DNA of 64,000 bases from Marinomonas ushuaiensis DSM 15871 (GCF_000521805.1 NZ_JAMB01000014.1:1-64000); one strand, 5' to 3'. Numbered from the stretch's first letter, positions 8,835 to 18,384 are shown. The notes: generated from the sequence alone by a model not told the origin. Numbers and translations are program-made.

Positions 8835-9650
8835 TTAAATGTCTCCTTGAGTCAAAACATGTGACTGTAACCACTCATTAAAAGTTTCTCGATTACGGCT
8901 AATGGCATCCCATTCTTTGTAGTAGCTATTATCTCGGTCGTAATAACCTAAGGCATAAGAAGGTTTCGCGCCTTGAGGTGCAACGGCGACAACATCAATC
9001 GCCCAAGCAGGCAGTACACAAGCGTTTGGCGTGACCTCTAAGTTATCAACGATTTCTTCCACCGTTACAATACTGCGTTTCGCAGAAAGAACGACTTCTT
9101 TTTGGACACCGATAATACCTTCTATTAATACATTACCTTCGCGATCTGCTTTTTGAGCGTGAATAATACTCACGTCTGGTTTGATGGATGGAATAGCCGC
9201 CAGTTTTTCACCCGTAAAAGGGCAGGTAATGCTAGAAATGTCTTTGTTGGCAAGTGGCAGCTCGCTTCCGATATAGCCTCGAAAAACCGCCAGAGGTAAG
9301 CCAGCTGCGCCAGCTTCATAAGCGTTGGCCATGGCCGCGTGGCTGTGCTCTGTTATCTCTAGAGCACAAGGGTAACTGTGTTCAATCGCATCACGAACTC
9401 GGTGTAAAGATCCAACGCCTGGGTTACCACCCCAAGAAAAAAACAATTTTTTAGCACATCCTGCACCCACCAATTGATCGTAAATAAGATCTGGTGTCAT
9501 GCGAATGAGAGTGAGGTCACGGAGCTTTTGGCGAATAATTTCATGGCCAGCGGCAAAAGGAATAAGGTGGGTGAAGCCTTCTAGGGCGACGGTATCGCCG
9601 TTTTTTACTATTTCAGCAATAGCATTTTTCAGGGTTAAAAATTTAGTCAT
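8835..9650 (-). CDS. pcaI: 3-oxoadipate CoA-transferase subunit A
   Basis: CoA-transferase alpha subunit of 271 residues starting MTKFLTLKNAIAEIVKNGD. A longer frame opens at 9695, but ATG 9650 is preferred: it has an AAGGAAAGG ribosome site 4-5 bases upstream, and the longer frame would run through the operator and start at the predicted transcription start. The FSWGGNPGVGSLHR segment matches the subunit A glycine-rich CoA-binding region. It is the first gene of pcaIJFD and is transcribed away from pcaR. Confidence 0.92.
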   Translation of the reverse strand: MTKFLTLKNAIAEIVKNGDTVALEGFTHLIPFAAGHEIIRQKLRDLTLIRMTPDLIYDQLVGAGCAKKLFFSWGGNPGVGSLHRVRDAIEHSYPCALEITEHSHAAMANAYEAGAAGLPLAVFRGYIGSELPLANKDISSITCPFTGEKLAAIPSIKPDVSIIHAQKADREGNVLIEGIIGVQKEVVLSAKRSIVTVEEIVDNLEVTPNACVLPAWAIDVVAVAPQGAKPSYALGYYDRDNSYYKEWDAISRNRETFNEWLQSHVLTQGDI

Positions 9651-9668
9651 ATGCCTTTCCTTTTCACT

Positions 9669-9705
9669 ATTCGTTATGCGAATATGTGTTTGCAATGCGA
9701 ATATA
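9669..9705. promoter_or_regulatory. Probable PcaR operator before pcaI
   Basis: A palindrome ATTCG-TTATG-CGAAT (9669-9683) is followed by a second direct copy of TGCGAATAT (9696-9704; first copy 9677-9685). A palindrome plus one extra direct repeat is the layout known for PcaU/PcaR-type IclR regulators. It lies between the predicted pcaI promoter and its ribosome site. Confidence 0.6.
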
Positions 9706-9732
9706 TTAAGTTGATACTTCTTCTTAGGTCAA
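9703..9732 (-). promoter_or_regulatory. Sigma-70 promoter of pcaIJFD
   Basis: On the minus strand TTGACC (9732-9727) and TAATAT (9708-9703) are separated by 18 bp. Transcription would begin near 9696, inside the palindrome/direct-repeat operator, which fits regulation by the adjacent PcaR. Confidence 0.55.
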
Positions 9733-9845
9733 GTGCTGAAACAACTCTTTCCTTCAATTTGGTTTAGTGATCTTGATATTGCTGGCTTGAATGGTATGAA
9801 TCAGAAATAATGGAAATATATTGAATGGAAGTGAGTAGATAGATA

Positions 9846-10625
9846 ATGAGTGAAGAAATACTGCTTCCCGATCATCGGGATTATGTAGGCGCATTGGCTT
9901 CAGGTTTGAATGTGATTATGGCTTTTAGTCCTGAGCATAAAGAAATGACGCTTTCGGAAGTCGCAGAGCAAACAGGTATGGATAGGGCGAAAGCGAGACG
10001 ATTTTTATTAACCCTACATTCTTTAGGTTACATTAGTCGCCAAGGTCGAAAGTTTTCATTAACACCAAAAATACTTAGCCTTGGCTATGCTTATAATGCG
10101 AGTAATAATCATCTTAGTGTAGTGGAGCATTACCTGCACGATGTCACCTCTCGTCTTGGGGAGTCGTCGTCACTGGCGATATTAGATAAAAATGAAATAA
10201 TGTATGTAGTGCGCTCCCCAGCGCCACACCGCCTAATGTCTATAACGTTAAGTGCCGGAACACGATTACCTGCTGCCTACACTTCTATGGGGCGTATGTT
10301 AGTCACATTGATGAGTGAAAGTGAGCAAATTGATTGGTTGGCTGATGTGAGGCTAGAAAGTCTTACAGAGAACAGTATTGTCGACAAAGCAATGTTTCTA
10401 AAAGAATTAAAAACTATTTCTCAGCAAGGGTATTGTTTGGTCGATCAAGAACTAGATCTTGGCTTACGTTCTTTAGCTATTCCTGCTGTTGCACATGATG
10501 GCACTTTATTAGGAGCTATTAACTTGAGTACGAATGCTTCGAGAGTCAGTTATCAAAAACTAGTCGATGAATTTTTACCCGTACTACAAGAGGCCGCAGA
10601 GCTGATTCGAATGCATACACAGTAG
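9846..10625 (+). CDS. pcaR: IclR-family pca regulon regulator
   Basis: The 259-residue protein has an IclR-type N-terminal winged helix (MTLSEVAEQTGMDRAKARRF, residues about 36-55) and a C-terminal effector domain with PAPHRLMSITLSAGTRLPA and TSMGRMLV, characteristic of the PcaR/PcaU/PobR branch. These proteins sense beta-ketoadipate or protocatechuate and activate pca genes. It is divergent from pcaIJF across about 195 bp holding a matching operator, so control of that operon is likely. PobR is an alternative name that sequence cannot fully exclude. Confidence 0.87.
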   Translation: MSEEILLPDHRDYVGALASGLNVIMAFSPEHKEMTLSEVAEQTGMDRAKARRFLLTLHSLGYISRQGRKFSLTPKILSLGYAYNASNNHLSVVEHYLHDVTSRLGESSSLAILDKNEIMYVVRSPAPHRLMSITLSAGTRLPAAYTSMGRMLVTLMSESEQIDWLADVRLESLTENSIVDKAMFLKELKTISQQGYCLVDQELDLGLRSLAIPAVAHDGTLLGAINLSTNASRVSYQKLVDEFLPVLQEAAELIRMHTQ

Positions 10626-10645
10626 TTATTTTAATTCAGCTTTAT

Positions 10646-11106
10646 TTATCGACTTTCGATTAATGTATTTAAAATATCCATTGTTGATTTGGTTATATCA
10701 TCCATTGGCCCTTTGCGACGGCTGAAAATAACTGGACTGGTAATGGATTTGTCTTGAAGTGGTATGAATACAACATCATCACGCTTAAGTCGATTTACTT
10801 GCTCAGACACCAAAGTAACGTCCATTTCAGACGCTACTAATCCTAATGCTGTTTGTAGGTCATTTACTTGTTGAGTAACATTTAATGTCAATCCTCGACT
10901 AGTAAACAATGAACTGCAAATATCTGCAAAAGTAGGTGTTGAGGACGTTCCTGCAGGATAGAGAATCATTGGGTTTTCGGCTAACTCTTTCAATGTAAGC
11001 TCAGATTCAGCAAGGAGATGGTTTGCTGGAAGAGCGGCGAATAAAGGTTCATGAAAGAGAATGGTTTGCTCTACTAATTCATCAGGAATAATCAACCGTC
11101 CAAACC
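10646..11106 (-). pseudogene. CatR/BenM-like LysR regulator, C-terminal half only
   Basis: The frame encodes only the effector-binding half of a LysR regulator: FGRLIIPDELVEQT, then PLFAALPANHLLAESELTL, MILYPAGTSSTPTFAD, VNDLQTALGLVASEMDVTLV and VNRLKRDDVVFIPL. This pattern matches the CatR/BenM/CatM group, which controls benzoate and catechol degradation through cis,cis-muconate. The DNA-binding half is missing: similarity stops at about 11104, exactly where an IS3-family relic begins. No matching N-terminal part appears beyond the relic. It sits beside the pca genes, so an older cat or ben locus may have been lost here. Confidence 0.8.
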
Positions 11107-11817
11107 TGTAATAGTCTAATGATTCTAGAAGGTCTTATAGCCTATAATTTACCTCAATGTAGGGATCAGATCATGACCATCAAAACCCGAAAAGAGCGAT
11201 TAAGTTACACTGTCAAGCCAAAGTGTGAATACGCTAGATTGATGGTAGAAGAGCACTATTCCAATCAGCAGATTATGGATATATCAGGTTCCGGAGCGAC
11301 TGCTGTAGCACGTTGGAAAAAACAGTATTTAGATGAGCTGCGCGGTGAGTTTACTCAAGGTGAAATTCCTTTAGATCCAGATAAGCGATTGATAGGAGAA
11401 CTTAAAAAAGAACTCACTGAATCAAGAAAAAATGTGCGTTTGTTAAAAAAGGGAACCGCCTTGTTCATACGCGACAATCCAAATTTAAAGTGATTCGTCA
11501 ATTGATCAAGATAGAGCCTCAGACAACCATAAAGAGAGTGTCAGTTACTTGAACTACCCGTGTCGAACTATTATTACACGCCTGATATTTGACCTGAAGA
11601 TGAGGCAATTAAGAAAAGAATCGTAAAGATATTTGAAGGTTCTTTTCAACCTTATGGAAAACGCCGACTGGCCTTTGAGTTAAAAAAAGAGTCGTTCAAC
11701 ATTGGTGTGTTCAAAACAGCTAGTTTGATGAAAGCATTGGGATTAGTCGCGAAAAGGTCGAAGAAACCGCATTACTATACAGCGGCTAAAGAGCAACCAA
11801 CGACACGACACTTTTAA
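11107..11817 (+). mobile_element. IS3-family insertion sequence relic (orfA plus fragment of orfB)
   Basis: OrfA (start ATG 11173, stop 11493) encodes about 106 residues with a helix-turn-helix (MVEEHYSNQQIMDIS, then VARWKKQYLDELRGE) and a C-terminal leucine-rich coiled coil (LIGELKKELTESRKNVRLLK). Then 11593-11817 encodes an OrfB N-terminal piece (DEAIKKRIVKIFEGSFQPYG, then FKTASLMKALGLVAKRSKKP) in another frame, interrupted upstream by stops. The DDE catalytic region of OrfB is absent, so it cannot move by itself. The left end joins the broken CatR/BenM-like gene. Terminal repeats and target duplication are not evident. Confidence 0.85.
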
Positions 11818-11839
11818 AAACATACTTTTTTGAAGTATG
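11816..11839 (-). terminator. Terminator downstream of the ROK gene
   Basis: A stem CATACTT / AAGTATG (11821-11827 and 11833-11839) with a 5-nt loop is followed, on the minus strand, by TTTTTAAAAG. It lies about 55 nt past the ROK stop codon. Confidence 0.65.
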
Positions 11840-11894
11840 AGAGATCCAAGATTCTCAAATAGAGAAAATCTGATTAAGCCTTTTTACCCTTATC

Positions 11895-13094
11895 TTATAG
11901 CATTAGTCGCGATATGGACGGAGCAAATTGCGTGTTCAATGCCAATGCGGCTGCGCCAGCAGCAATAGACCATTTACCTGCTCTCCCTCGGAGTACAATA
12001 ACGTCTTTTGTGGATCCTATTCTTAGTGGATATGGCTTAGCTTCTTCCATCAATAGGTTCAGTAATTCATCAGGAATGGTTCCTGTGATAATAATTTCGG
12101 ACGGAGATAAAAGCGCATCCAAAAATTGTATTGCTTGCCTAAGCCTTAAAGCGGCCGAAGTAATCCAATTCATTAACTCAGGAGAGCGAATGGTTATTAA
12201 ATTTCGAATAATTTCATAGCTCTCTGACTCATCTGGAGATAGGGCTAATTCTCGGCATAATGAGTCATAAGATAGGTATTGTTCTAAACACCCTAATCGA
12301 CCGCAGTGACACTTTTTCCCAAATGGATCGACTTGAATATGGCCGATCTCTCCAATATTGCCATAAGCACCTTGATAAATAGTGCCGTCAATAATTAAAG
12401 CAGCACCTAGCCCCGCACCAAAATGAAGCGTTGCGAAATCCGCCTGATTGCCATTACCACGGTATAATTCTTCACCTATTGCTGCCGCATTGGCGTCGTT
12501 ACTTAATGCCACAGGTAGAGCTAACGTTTCCTTTAAATAAGTCAAAGAGTCAGTAGAGCCTAGGCTACTAAAACCAGTAGGGTCAGGTAGGTGGGTTTCA
12601 GTATCGAAAGGTCCTGCAGCAGCGATACCACAGCCTAATATATTGGAAGCAAAATCTTTGGTTTCTTGCCTACCAATTGAAATTCCTTGAACGATAACTT
12701 GATGAATATGCTTAATATTTTGTTCTGGTAAAGATAATTTTAAGTTCCATCTGATCTCTCCAAATACATCTGTTAGTACAAAATTGATCCAAGTACGGTC
12801 AGCGTGAACGCCAAAAAAATGCGCTGCGTTGCGTCTCATTGAAACGTTTACTCCTGGATGGCCACGGCCAACCGCAACACCAGAGCGTAGTTCAACCATT
12901 TCGAGTTCATCTAATTTCGCGACAATGTTTTGTACTGTCTGACGAGAGAGAGAGGTAGACCTTGCTATATCCGCTCGTGATATAGGGCCTTGGCTACGAA
13001 TAAGATCCAGAACAACTGCACTATTATGATCTTTCGCTTTAATTAGGTTTGTCCCTGACATTCTTAAAGCACTTAGTTTGTTCATAGACTTCAT
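11895..13094 (-). CDS. ROK-family transcriptional repressor (NagC/Mlc/XylR-like)
   Basis: The 399-residue protein has an N-terminal winged helix (ISRADIARSTSLSRQTVQNI, about residues 36-55) fused to a ROK sugar-kinase-like domain. The second domain has a phosphate-loop-like LHFGAGLGAALIIDG and the zinc-binding CHCGRLGCLE motif that ROK regulators use for structure. Such proteins repress sugar uptake operons until a sugar or sugar phosphate binds. It is divergent from the ABC transporter/glucokinase/nagB genes across about 160 bp, so it is the likely repressor of that set. The inducer may be glucosamine, GlcNAc-6-P or another hexose; not determinable here. Confidence 0.88.
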   Translation of the reverse strand: MKSMNKLSALRMSGTNLIKAKDHNSAVVLDLIRSQGPISRADIARSTSLSRQTVQNIVAKLDELEMVELRSGVAVGRGHPGVNVSMRRNAAHFFGVHADRTWINFVLTDVFGEIRWNLKLSLPEQNIKHIHQVIVQGISIGRQETKDFASNILGCGIAAAGPFDTETHLPDPTGFSSLGSTDSLTYLKETLALPVALSNDANAAAIGEELYRGNGNQADFATLHFGAGLGAALIIDGTIYQGAYGNIGEIGHIQVDPFGKKCHCGRLGCLEQYLSYDSLCRELALSPDESESYEIIRNLITIRSPELMNWITSAALRLRQAIQFLDALLSPSEIIITGTIPDELLNLLMEEAKPYPLRIGSTKDVIVLRGRAGKWSIAAGAAALALNTQFAPSISRLML

Positions 13095-13257
13095 ATTTCA
13101 TTCCAGATTCGAAGAAACGCCCTAATTTGTATCAAAGATCGTTTAAATGCACTCATTTGAGCTCCATATAATATAGAATTTATTTTTTAAATCAATTTGA
13201 CAAAAAAAAGGAAGTGCGCCATCTTTGTATTTCCTAAACACGGTGAAGGGGAACAAA

Positions 13258-14493
13258 ATGATAATTAAAAAGTTACTACCGATGTCAATGTTAGCACTTG
13301 CAACATCAATGGCATTTGCAGATACAGAACTTAATGCACTGTTCATGAGTCAAGCGGCGTACAGCGAAGCCGACATAAAAGCAATGACGGCTGAGTTTGA
13401 AGAAAACAATCCTGGCATTTCAGTTGCGTTGGAATTTGTTCCTTATGAAGCGTTACATGACAAGATCATAACGTCTGCAGCGGCTGGAACAAATGGCTAT
13501 GACATTGTTCTTTACGATGTAGTTTGGCCTGCGGAATTTGCTGAAGGCGGCTTCTTAACAGACGTAACTGATCGTGTGCCAAAAGATTTGGGGAATCAAA
13601 TCTTTGATGGTGCATGGACGACAGTTACCTACAATAGCCGTATTTTTGGAATGCCTTGGATTCTTGATACGAAATATCTGTTTTTTAACCGAGAAATGCT
13701 CTCTCAAGCGGGCATAGAGACACCGCCTTCAACCTGGGCTGAAGTCATGGAACAATCCCAAATTCTTAAAGATAAAGGGGTTGTTAAATATCCTTTGGTT
13801 TGGAGTTGGTCGCAATCGGAAGCAATGATCTGTGATTACACCACATTAGTGGCTGCACATGGTGGCAGCTTCTTTGAAGGGGCTAAACCAGCCTTCAATA
13901 AAGATGGAGCTCTTGCTGCTATTGATTATATGGCAACGTCATTGAAAAGTGGGCTTACTAACCCCGCTTCCACTGAATATTTTGAAGAAGACGTCAGACG
14001 TGTATTTTCCAATGGTGAAGCAGCATTTGCTTTGAATTGGACTTATATGAATGCGTTGGTTAATGATCCTAGTGAAAGTAAAGTTGCAGGTAAGATTGGT
14101 GTAATGCCTGCTCCGGGTGTAAAAGGAGTTTCTGAAGCTTCCGCTGTCAATGGATCCATGGGCTTAGGCATACCATCAAACAGTGCACATAAAGATGAAG
14201 CTTGGGCGTTAATCTCGTATTTGACTGATAAAAAAGTACAAGAAAATTATGCGAAGTTAAGTCTTCCAGTATGGAAAGAATCTTATAGTGTGAAATCTGT
14301 CACTGAAGGTCAGGAAGAATTGGTTTCTGCTGCGAGCAAAGCTATTGCAGTTATGTCACCACGACCAGTGGTGCCAGCCTACACTGAAGTGTCCAACATA
14401 CTGCAAAAGCACTTACACAGTATATTGTTAGGTGAGGAATCTTCAGAGGATGCGTTAGCGGATGCCGTGAAACGTGTATCACGAATTCGTTAA
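13258..14493 (+). CDS. ABC sugar transporter, extracellular solute-binding protein (family 1)
   Basis: This periplasmic binding protein has a clear signal peptide (MIIKKLLPMSMLALATSMAF, cleavage after AFA). ATG 13258 is chosen because it has GAAGGGG just upstream and gives an ideal signal sequence; an in-frame start at 13225 would add 11 residues before it. The mature part is a family 1 sugar-binding fold with NGYDIVLYDVVWPAEFAEGG and DTKYLFFNREML, typical for oligosaccharide or monosaccharide binders of the MalE/UgpB group. It heads an operon with two permeases, an ATPase and glucokinase. Ligand unknown; operon enzymes point to a hexose or amino sugar. Confidence 0.9.
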   Translation: MIIKKLLPMSMLALATSMAFADTELNALFMSQAAYSEADIKAMTAEFEENNPGISVALEFVPYEALHDKIITSAAAGTNGYDIVLYDVVWPAEFAEGGFLTDVTDRVPKDLGNQIFDGAWTTVTYNSRIFGMPWILDTKYLFFNREMLSQAGIETPPSTWAEVMEQSQILKDKGVVKYPLVWSWSQSEAMICDYTTLVAAHGGSFFEGAKPAFNKDGALAAIDYMATSLKSGLTNPASTEYFEEDVRRVFSNGEAAFALNWTYMNALVNDPSESKVAGKIGVMPAPGVKGVSEASAVNGSMGLGIPSNSAHKDEAWALISYLTDKKVQENYAKLSLPVWKESYSVKSVTEGQEELVSAASKAIAVMSPRPVVPAYTEVSNILQKHLHSILLGEESSEDALADAVKRVSRIR

Positions 14494-14527
14494 AGTCAAA
14501 AATCATGCATCGGGAGAGTGAGTTATT

Positions 14528-15409
14528 ATGGTAATAAACAAAAGACTAGAGAAATGGGCGTTATTGAGTCCTGCTCTAGTGGTACTTGGGCTCGTTACTC
14601 TTGTGCCGTTCGTTCAAACTTTGTGGCTCAGCTTTACCGATGAACGTATTACTGCTATCTCCAAGCCGGTCAATTGGATTGGTTTGGAGAACTATATTTA
14701 TGCGATAACCGATCCTGATTTTATCGAAGCTCTCGGACGTACCATTTATTTCACGTTGACATCAGTTGGTATCGAAGGTGTTTTAGGTGTTGCAGTGGCT
14801 TTATTGCTGAATCAAAAATTTCCAGGACGTAACGTGTTGCGGTTTTTAATTATATTACCGTGGGCTGTACCGACAATTGTGAACGCAATAATGTGGCGCT
14901 TAATTTATCATCCTGAATATGGGGCATTAAACTCTTTTCTATGGCAAATGGGGATTATTCCTGACTATCAAAGTTGGTTAGGAACACCAGGACGCGCCTT
15001 GAATATGATCATTTTTGCGGATATTTGGAAAAACTTCCCACTAGTCGTTTATATCTCACTTGCAGCTCTACAAACTGTTCCTATGGATTTGCTTCAAGCG
15101 TCACGAATTGAAGGTGCAGGTGCTTGGAGACGATTTCGAACTATCACATTACCTTGGATTATGGGGCCACTATTGGTTGTGTTAGTACTGAGGACAATCG
15201 AAGCCTTCAGAGTATTCGATATTGTTTACGTTATGACTCGTGGTGGACCATCTGATAGCACCAAAACTGCCAGTTTCTTTGTCTATCAAGAATATTTTAA
15301 TTATCTGAGGTCTGGAAGCGGTGCTTCTTATGCAGTGCTTTTAGCGGCCATCAGTACTGTGTTAATTTCAATTTACTATATCGGCGCACGCCGTCAAGCG
15401 CAGGGATGA
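14528..15409 (+). CDS. ABC sugar transporter permease (MalF/UgpA type)
   Basis: The 293-residue membrane protein has about six transmembrane helices and the permease EAA loop (QASRIEGAGAWRRFRTITLP, about residues 195-214), the contact site for the ATPase. The length matches short MalF/UgpA-type subunits without the large MalF periplasmic loop. It starts 34 nt after the binding-protein gene and ends 4 nt before the second permease, so it is part of one operon. Confidence 0.92.
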   Translation: MVINKRLEKWALLSPALVVLGLVTLVPFVQTLWLSFTDERITAISKPVNWIGLENYIYAITDPDFIEALGRTIYFTLTSVGIEGVLGVAVALLLNQKFPGRNVLRFLIILPWAVPTIVNAIMWRLIYHPEYGALNSFLWQMGIIPDYQSWLGTPGRALNMIIFADIWKNFPLVVYISLAALQTVPMDLLQASRIEGAGAWRRFRTITLPWIMGPLLVVLVLRTIEAFRVFDIVYVMTRGGPSDSTKTASFFVYQEYFNYLRSGSGASYAVLLAAISTVLISIYYIGARRQAQG

Positions 15410-15413
15410 GAGC

Positions 15414-16253
15414 ATGAAAAATACTAATTTTAAGTTATTTGGATTGCTAAGTGCCTCTTTAATCTTGGTGGTTTTTACGCTATCTCCACTGATTTGGCTA
15501 ATCATAATGAGTGTTTCAAGTGCCGCTGAACTCACCGCTAAACCTCTTGTTTGGTGGCCAGATACGATAGACTTTTCACGCTACAGTGATCTCTTAAATA
15601 TGGATTCAGGTAGTGGTGAACGGTTTCTCATGGCTCTAAGAAATAGCCTGATTACAGCGATAACAGCCACTTTAATGGCATTAATTATATCTATCCCCGC
15701 TGCTTTCGCATTTTCTCGTCGTGGTGCTTCTCTTGTGTTGTTGTTTGGCTTTTTGGCTACAATTATGATGCCGCCAATCACGTATATATTACCTCTTTAT
15801 AATATTTTTGGGTCGCTCAGCCTTTTGAATAGTTCGACGGCGCTAGCCATTGTTTACTGTGCGATGTTACTACCATTTGCAACATGGTTGATGAAGAGCA
15901 ATTTTGATGCAATACCTGCCGAGTTAGATCAAGCATCTATGCTGGAGGGGGCAAGCACTTTTTATACATTACGTCGGGTGATATTACCCTTGGCATTACC
16001 CGCTATTGCAGCAACTTTCATGTTGTCATTTTTAGCCGCATGGGATGAATTTTTCTACGCGTTAATTTTCACTAGTGATTTGTCAACCAAAACACTTCCT
16101 GTTGCCATCGCTGATTTTACGGCAGGCCGAGTGACAGATTATGGCGTTATTGCAGCAGTAGGGGTTTTAGCGTCACTGCCTCCAGCTATTGTTGCAATGT
16201 GCTTTCAACGTTTCATTGTGTCTGGCCTGACGGCAGGCAGTGTTAAAGGATAA
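15414..16253 (+). CDS. ABC sugar transporter permease (MalG/UgpE type)
   Basis: This 279-residue inner-membrane permease has about six helices and an EAA loop reading LDQASMLEGASTFYTLRRVI followed by LPLALP. It is the MalG/UgpE-type partner of the preceding permease. The N-terminal helix (FKLFGLLSASLILVVFTLS) acts as a signal anchor. Spacing to both neighbours is 4-5 nt, so coupled translation is likely. Confidence 0.92.
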   Translation: MKNTNFKLFGLLSASLILVVFTLSPLIWLIIMSVSSAAELTAKPLVWWPDTIDFSRYSDLLNMDSGSGERFLMALRNSLITAITATLMALIISIPAAFAFSRRGASLVLLFGFLATIMMPPITYILPLYNIFGSLSLLNSSTALAIVYCAMLLPFATWLMKSNFDAIPAELDQASMLEGASTFYTLRRVILPLALPAIAATFMLSFLAAWDEFFYALIFTSDLSTKTLPVAIADFTAGRVTDYGVIAAVGVLASLPPAIVAMCFQRFIVSGLTAGSVKG

Positions 16254-16258
16254 TTAGA

Positions 16259-17407
16259 ATGACTCAAATAGCCAATACGAAGACATCAGATCAGCATCAA
16301 GCGCCCATTCTGACAGTGAGTAATCTCACCAAAAGCTATGATCAAACGCTCATTTTAAAAGATATTAGTTTAACCATGCCAAAGGGCGAGTTTCTTGTGT
16401 TAGTTGGCCCATCAGGCTGTGGTAAGTCTACTTTGCTGAGTTGTATCGGTGGACTAACTGATATCTCCTCGGGCAGCCTAGCTATAGCTGGACGAGATGT
16501 AGCCAACTTGCCTCCGGCGAAACGCGATATCGCAATGGTATTTCAGTCCTATGCACTGTTTCCGAATTTAACTGTATCAAACAATATTGCTTATGGGTTA
16601 GATGTGCGCGGTGTTGATAGTAAAGCTCGTGAAACCTCAATTCTACGAGTGGCTGAAATGTTAAATATTGTCCATTTACTGGATCGTAAACCGTCGCAGT
16701 TATCGGGAGGTCAGCGTCAAAGGGTGGCCATGGGGAGAGCCTTAGTAAGAGAGCCGCAATTATTTCTCTTTGATGAGCCACTGTCGAACTTGGATGCAAA
16801 GTTACGCTTTTCAATGCGAACGGAAATTAAACGATTACATCAACGCTTAAATGCTTCGATAATTTATGTTACTCATGACCAAATAGAGGCTATGACTTTG
16901 GCCACGCGGATTGTGGTAATGCGTAGCGGTGTTATTCAACAAATTGGCTCACCTCGCGAGATATATAATTACCCTGCAAATGCTTTTGTTGCTGATTTTA
17001 TGGGGGCACCAGCGATGAATTTAATAGAAGCTCATGTTACGTCTACACCAACAGGATTGGATATTTGTATCTCTACTCCAGGCAGTGAACCGGACCTGAT
17101 ATTGCATGATACTTTGCCGCCAGAAACTCTGAAAAAGTCGTCTAACCAAAGGGTTATTTTTGGCATTCGCCCTGAAGCAATTACCGATCGTATGACTGGG
17201 AATGACAAAGTTAGTTTTCAATCTTGTCTATTGGATGTCGTTGAACCAACAGGTTCAGACACCTATGCGACACTAAAATTTAGCCAAGGTGACATGGTTA
17301 CACGTCTTCATGGACAGTGTGAAGCAGTTATGGGTGAGCGCATTGATTTGGAATTTGATATGTCACTGGTTTCTTATTTTGACCCAGAAACAGAGGTACG
17401 ATTTTGA
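16259..17407 (+). CDS. ABC sugar transporter ATP-binding protein (MalK/UgpC type)
   Basis: The 382-residue ATPase contains Walker A (GPSGCGKST, about residue 52), Q-loop (VFQSYALFP), the LSGGQRQRVAMGRAL signature, Walker B (LFLFDEPLSNLDA) and the H-loop (YVTHDQIEAMTLA). After about residue 250 comes an OB-fold (TOBE) regulatory domain (FGIRPEAITD), which marks the MalK/UgpC group of carbohydrate importers. It overlaps the following glucokinase gene by 4 nt. Confidence 0.94.
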   Translation: MTQIANTKTSDQHQAPILTVSNLTKSYDQTLILKDISLTMPKGEFLVLVGPSGCGKSTLLSCIGGLTDISSGSLAIAGRDVANLPPAKRDIAMVFQSYALFPNLTVSNNIAYGLDVRGVDSKARETSILRVAEMLNIVHLLDRKPSQLSGGQRQRVAMGRALVREPQLFLFDEPLSNLDAKLRFSMRTEIKRLHQRLNASIIYVTHDQIEAMTLATRIVVMRSGVIQQIGSPREIYNYPANAFVADFMGAPAMNLIEAHVTSTPTGLDICISTPGSEPDLILHDTLPPETLKKSSNQRVIFGIRPEAITDRMTGNDKVSFQSCLLDVVEPTGSDTYATLKFSQGDMVTRLHGQCEAVMGERIDLEFDMSLVSYFDPETEVRF

Positions 17408-18384
17408 GCATTAGCTTACTTGCAGATATTGGTGGAACCAATACTCGCTTTGTATTGGCGAATAATAATTGTGATGTGTTATTTGACAGCTATGAAGCCT
17501 TTCGCAATACCAGTGCAGAGAGTCCAGAATTACTGATTAAGCGTTATATGAAACGGCAAGGCATTGATTCTTGCGATCACGTTGTATTGGCATTGGCCGC
17601 ACCTGTCAATGAAGAAGAAGTCGTTCTAACGAATCATAACTGGCGATTTACAGTTAAAAGTATTTCAGCTGCATCAATGTCGAATGATGTTTTATTTATT
17701 AATGACTTAGAGGCATTAGGGTACGGTTTATCGGAATTGGGCGCTGAGCAATTACAACATTTAGCAGGGCCTCGTTCTCTTGATAAAAAAGGGCCACGAA
17801 TAGTGATTGGTGCAGGTACAGGGTTTAATGCTGCCATAGTCACGCAACTGGAAAATGGTGAACACTTTGTAAAAGCAATGGAAGCGGGGCACATGACTCT
17901 TACAGTAGAGACTCAAGATGAGTTCGAATTGTGGCAATACCTGGCAAAAGGGCGTGGACGGGCATCAGTTGAACGTGCCATTTCAGGGCGCGGTATCGAA
18001 CAAACTTATCAATGGTTTTGCCAAAGAAACTCAACACCCGTAGTACATATGAATGCACGTGATATTTCTATTGCAGCATCAAATCAGTCCGATTTAATGG
18101 CAGAGAAAACTATGCAAACAATAGCCAATATTTTTGCTCGCACAATAGGTGATCTCGTTTTAGCTTTTTTACCGACTGGTGGGATATTTTTATCCGGCAG
18201 CGTAACCCGTGCAATGATGCCTTGGTTGCGACGTGCCAGTTTCTTCGATGCTTTTGTTGCCAAAGGCAGGCAGTACGATTTGATGCATCAGTTTCCACTT
18301 TATATTCTGAATGATGACCAAGCGGCTTTGCATGGTTGTAAAATCGCAGCAAAACAGCACTCACTCCGCTTACGCGGAATGTAA
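17404..18384 (+). CDS. glk: Glucokinase
   Basis: This 326-residue Glk-type kinase opens with the phosphate motif LLADIGGTNTRFVLA and has the sugar-binding NDLEALGYG and glycine-rich VIGAGTGFNAA segments. The region around residues 158-165 (EAGHMTL) corresponds to the substrate-binding E-GH signature. It starts at TTG, overlapping the ATPase stop (TTGA). Glk phosphorylates glucose, and many homologues also accept glucosamine. Together with nagB downstream this would convert glucosamine to fructose-6-P; glucose alone is the simpler alternative. Confidence 0.87.
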   Translation: MSISLLADIGGTNTRFVLANNNCDVLFDSYEAFRNTSAESPELLIKRYMKRQGIDSCDHVVLALAAPVNEEEVVLTNHNWRFTVKSISAASMSNDVLFINDLEALGYGLSELGAEQLQHLAGPRSLDKKGPRIVIGAGTGFNAAIVTQLENGEHFVKAMEAGHMTLTVETQDEFELWQYLAKGRGRASVERAISGRGIEQTYQWFCQRNSTPVVHMNARDISIAASNQSDLMAEKTMQTIANIFARTIGDLVLAFLPTGGIFLSGSVTRAMMPWLRRASFFDAFVAKGRQYDLMHQFPLYILNDDQAALHGCKIAAKQHSLRLRGM

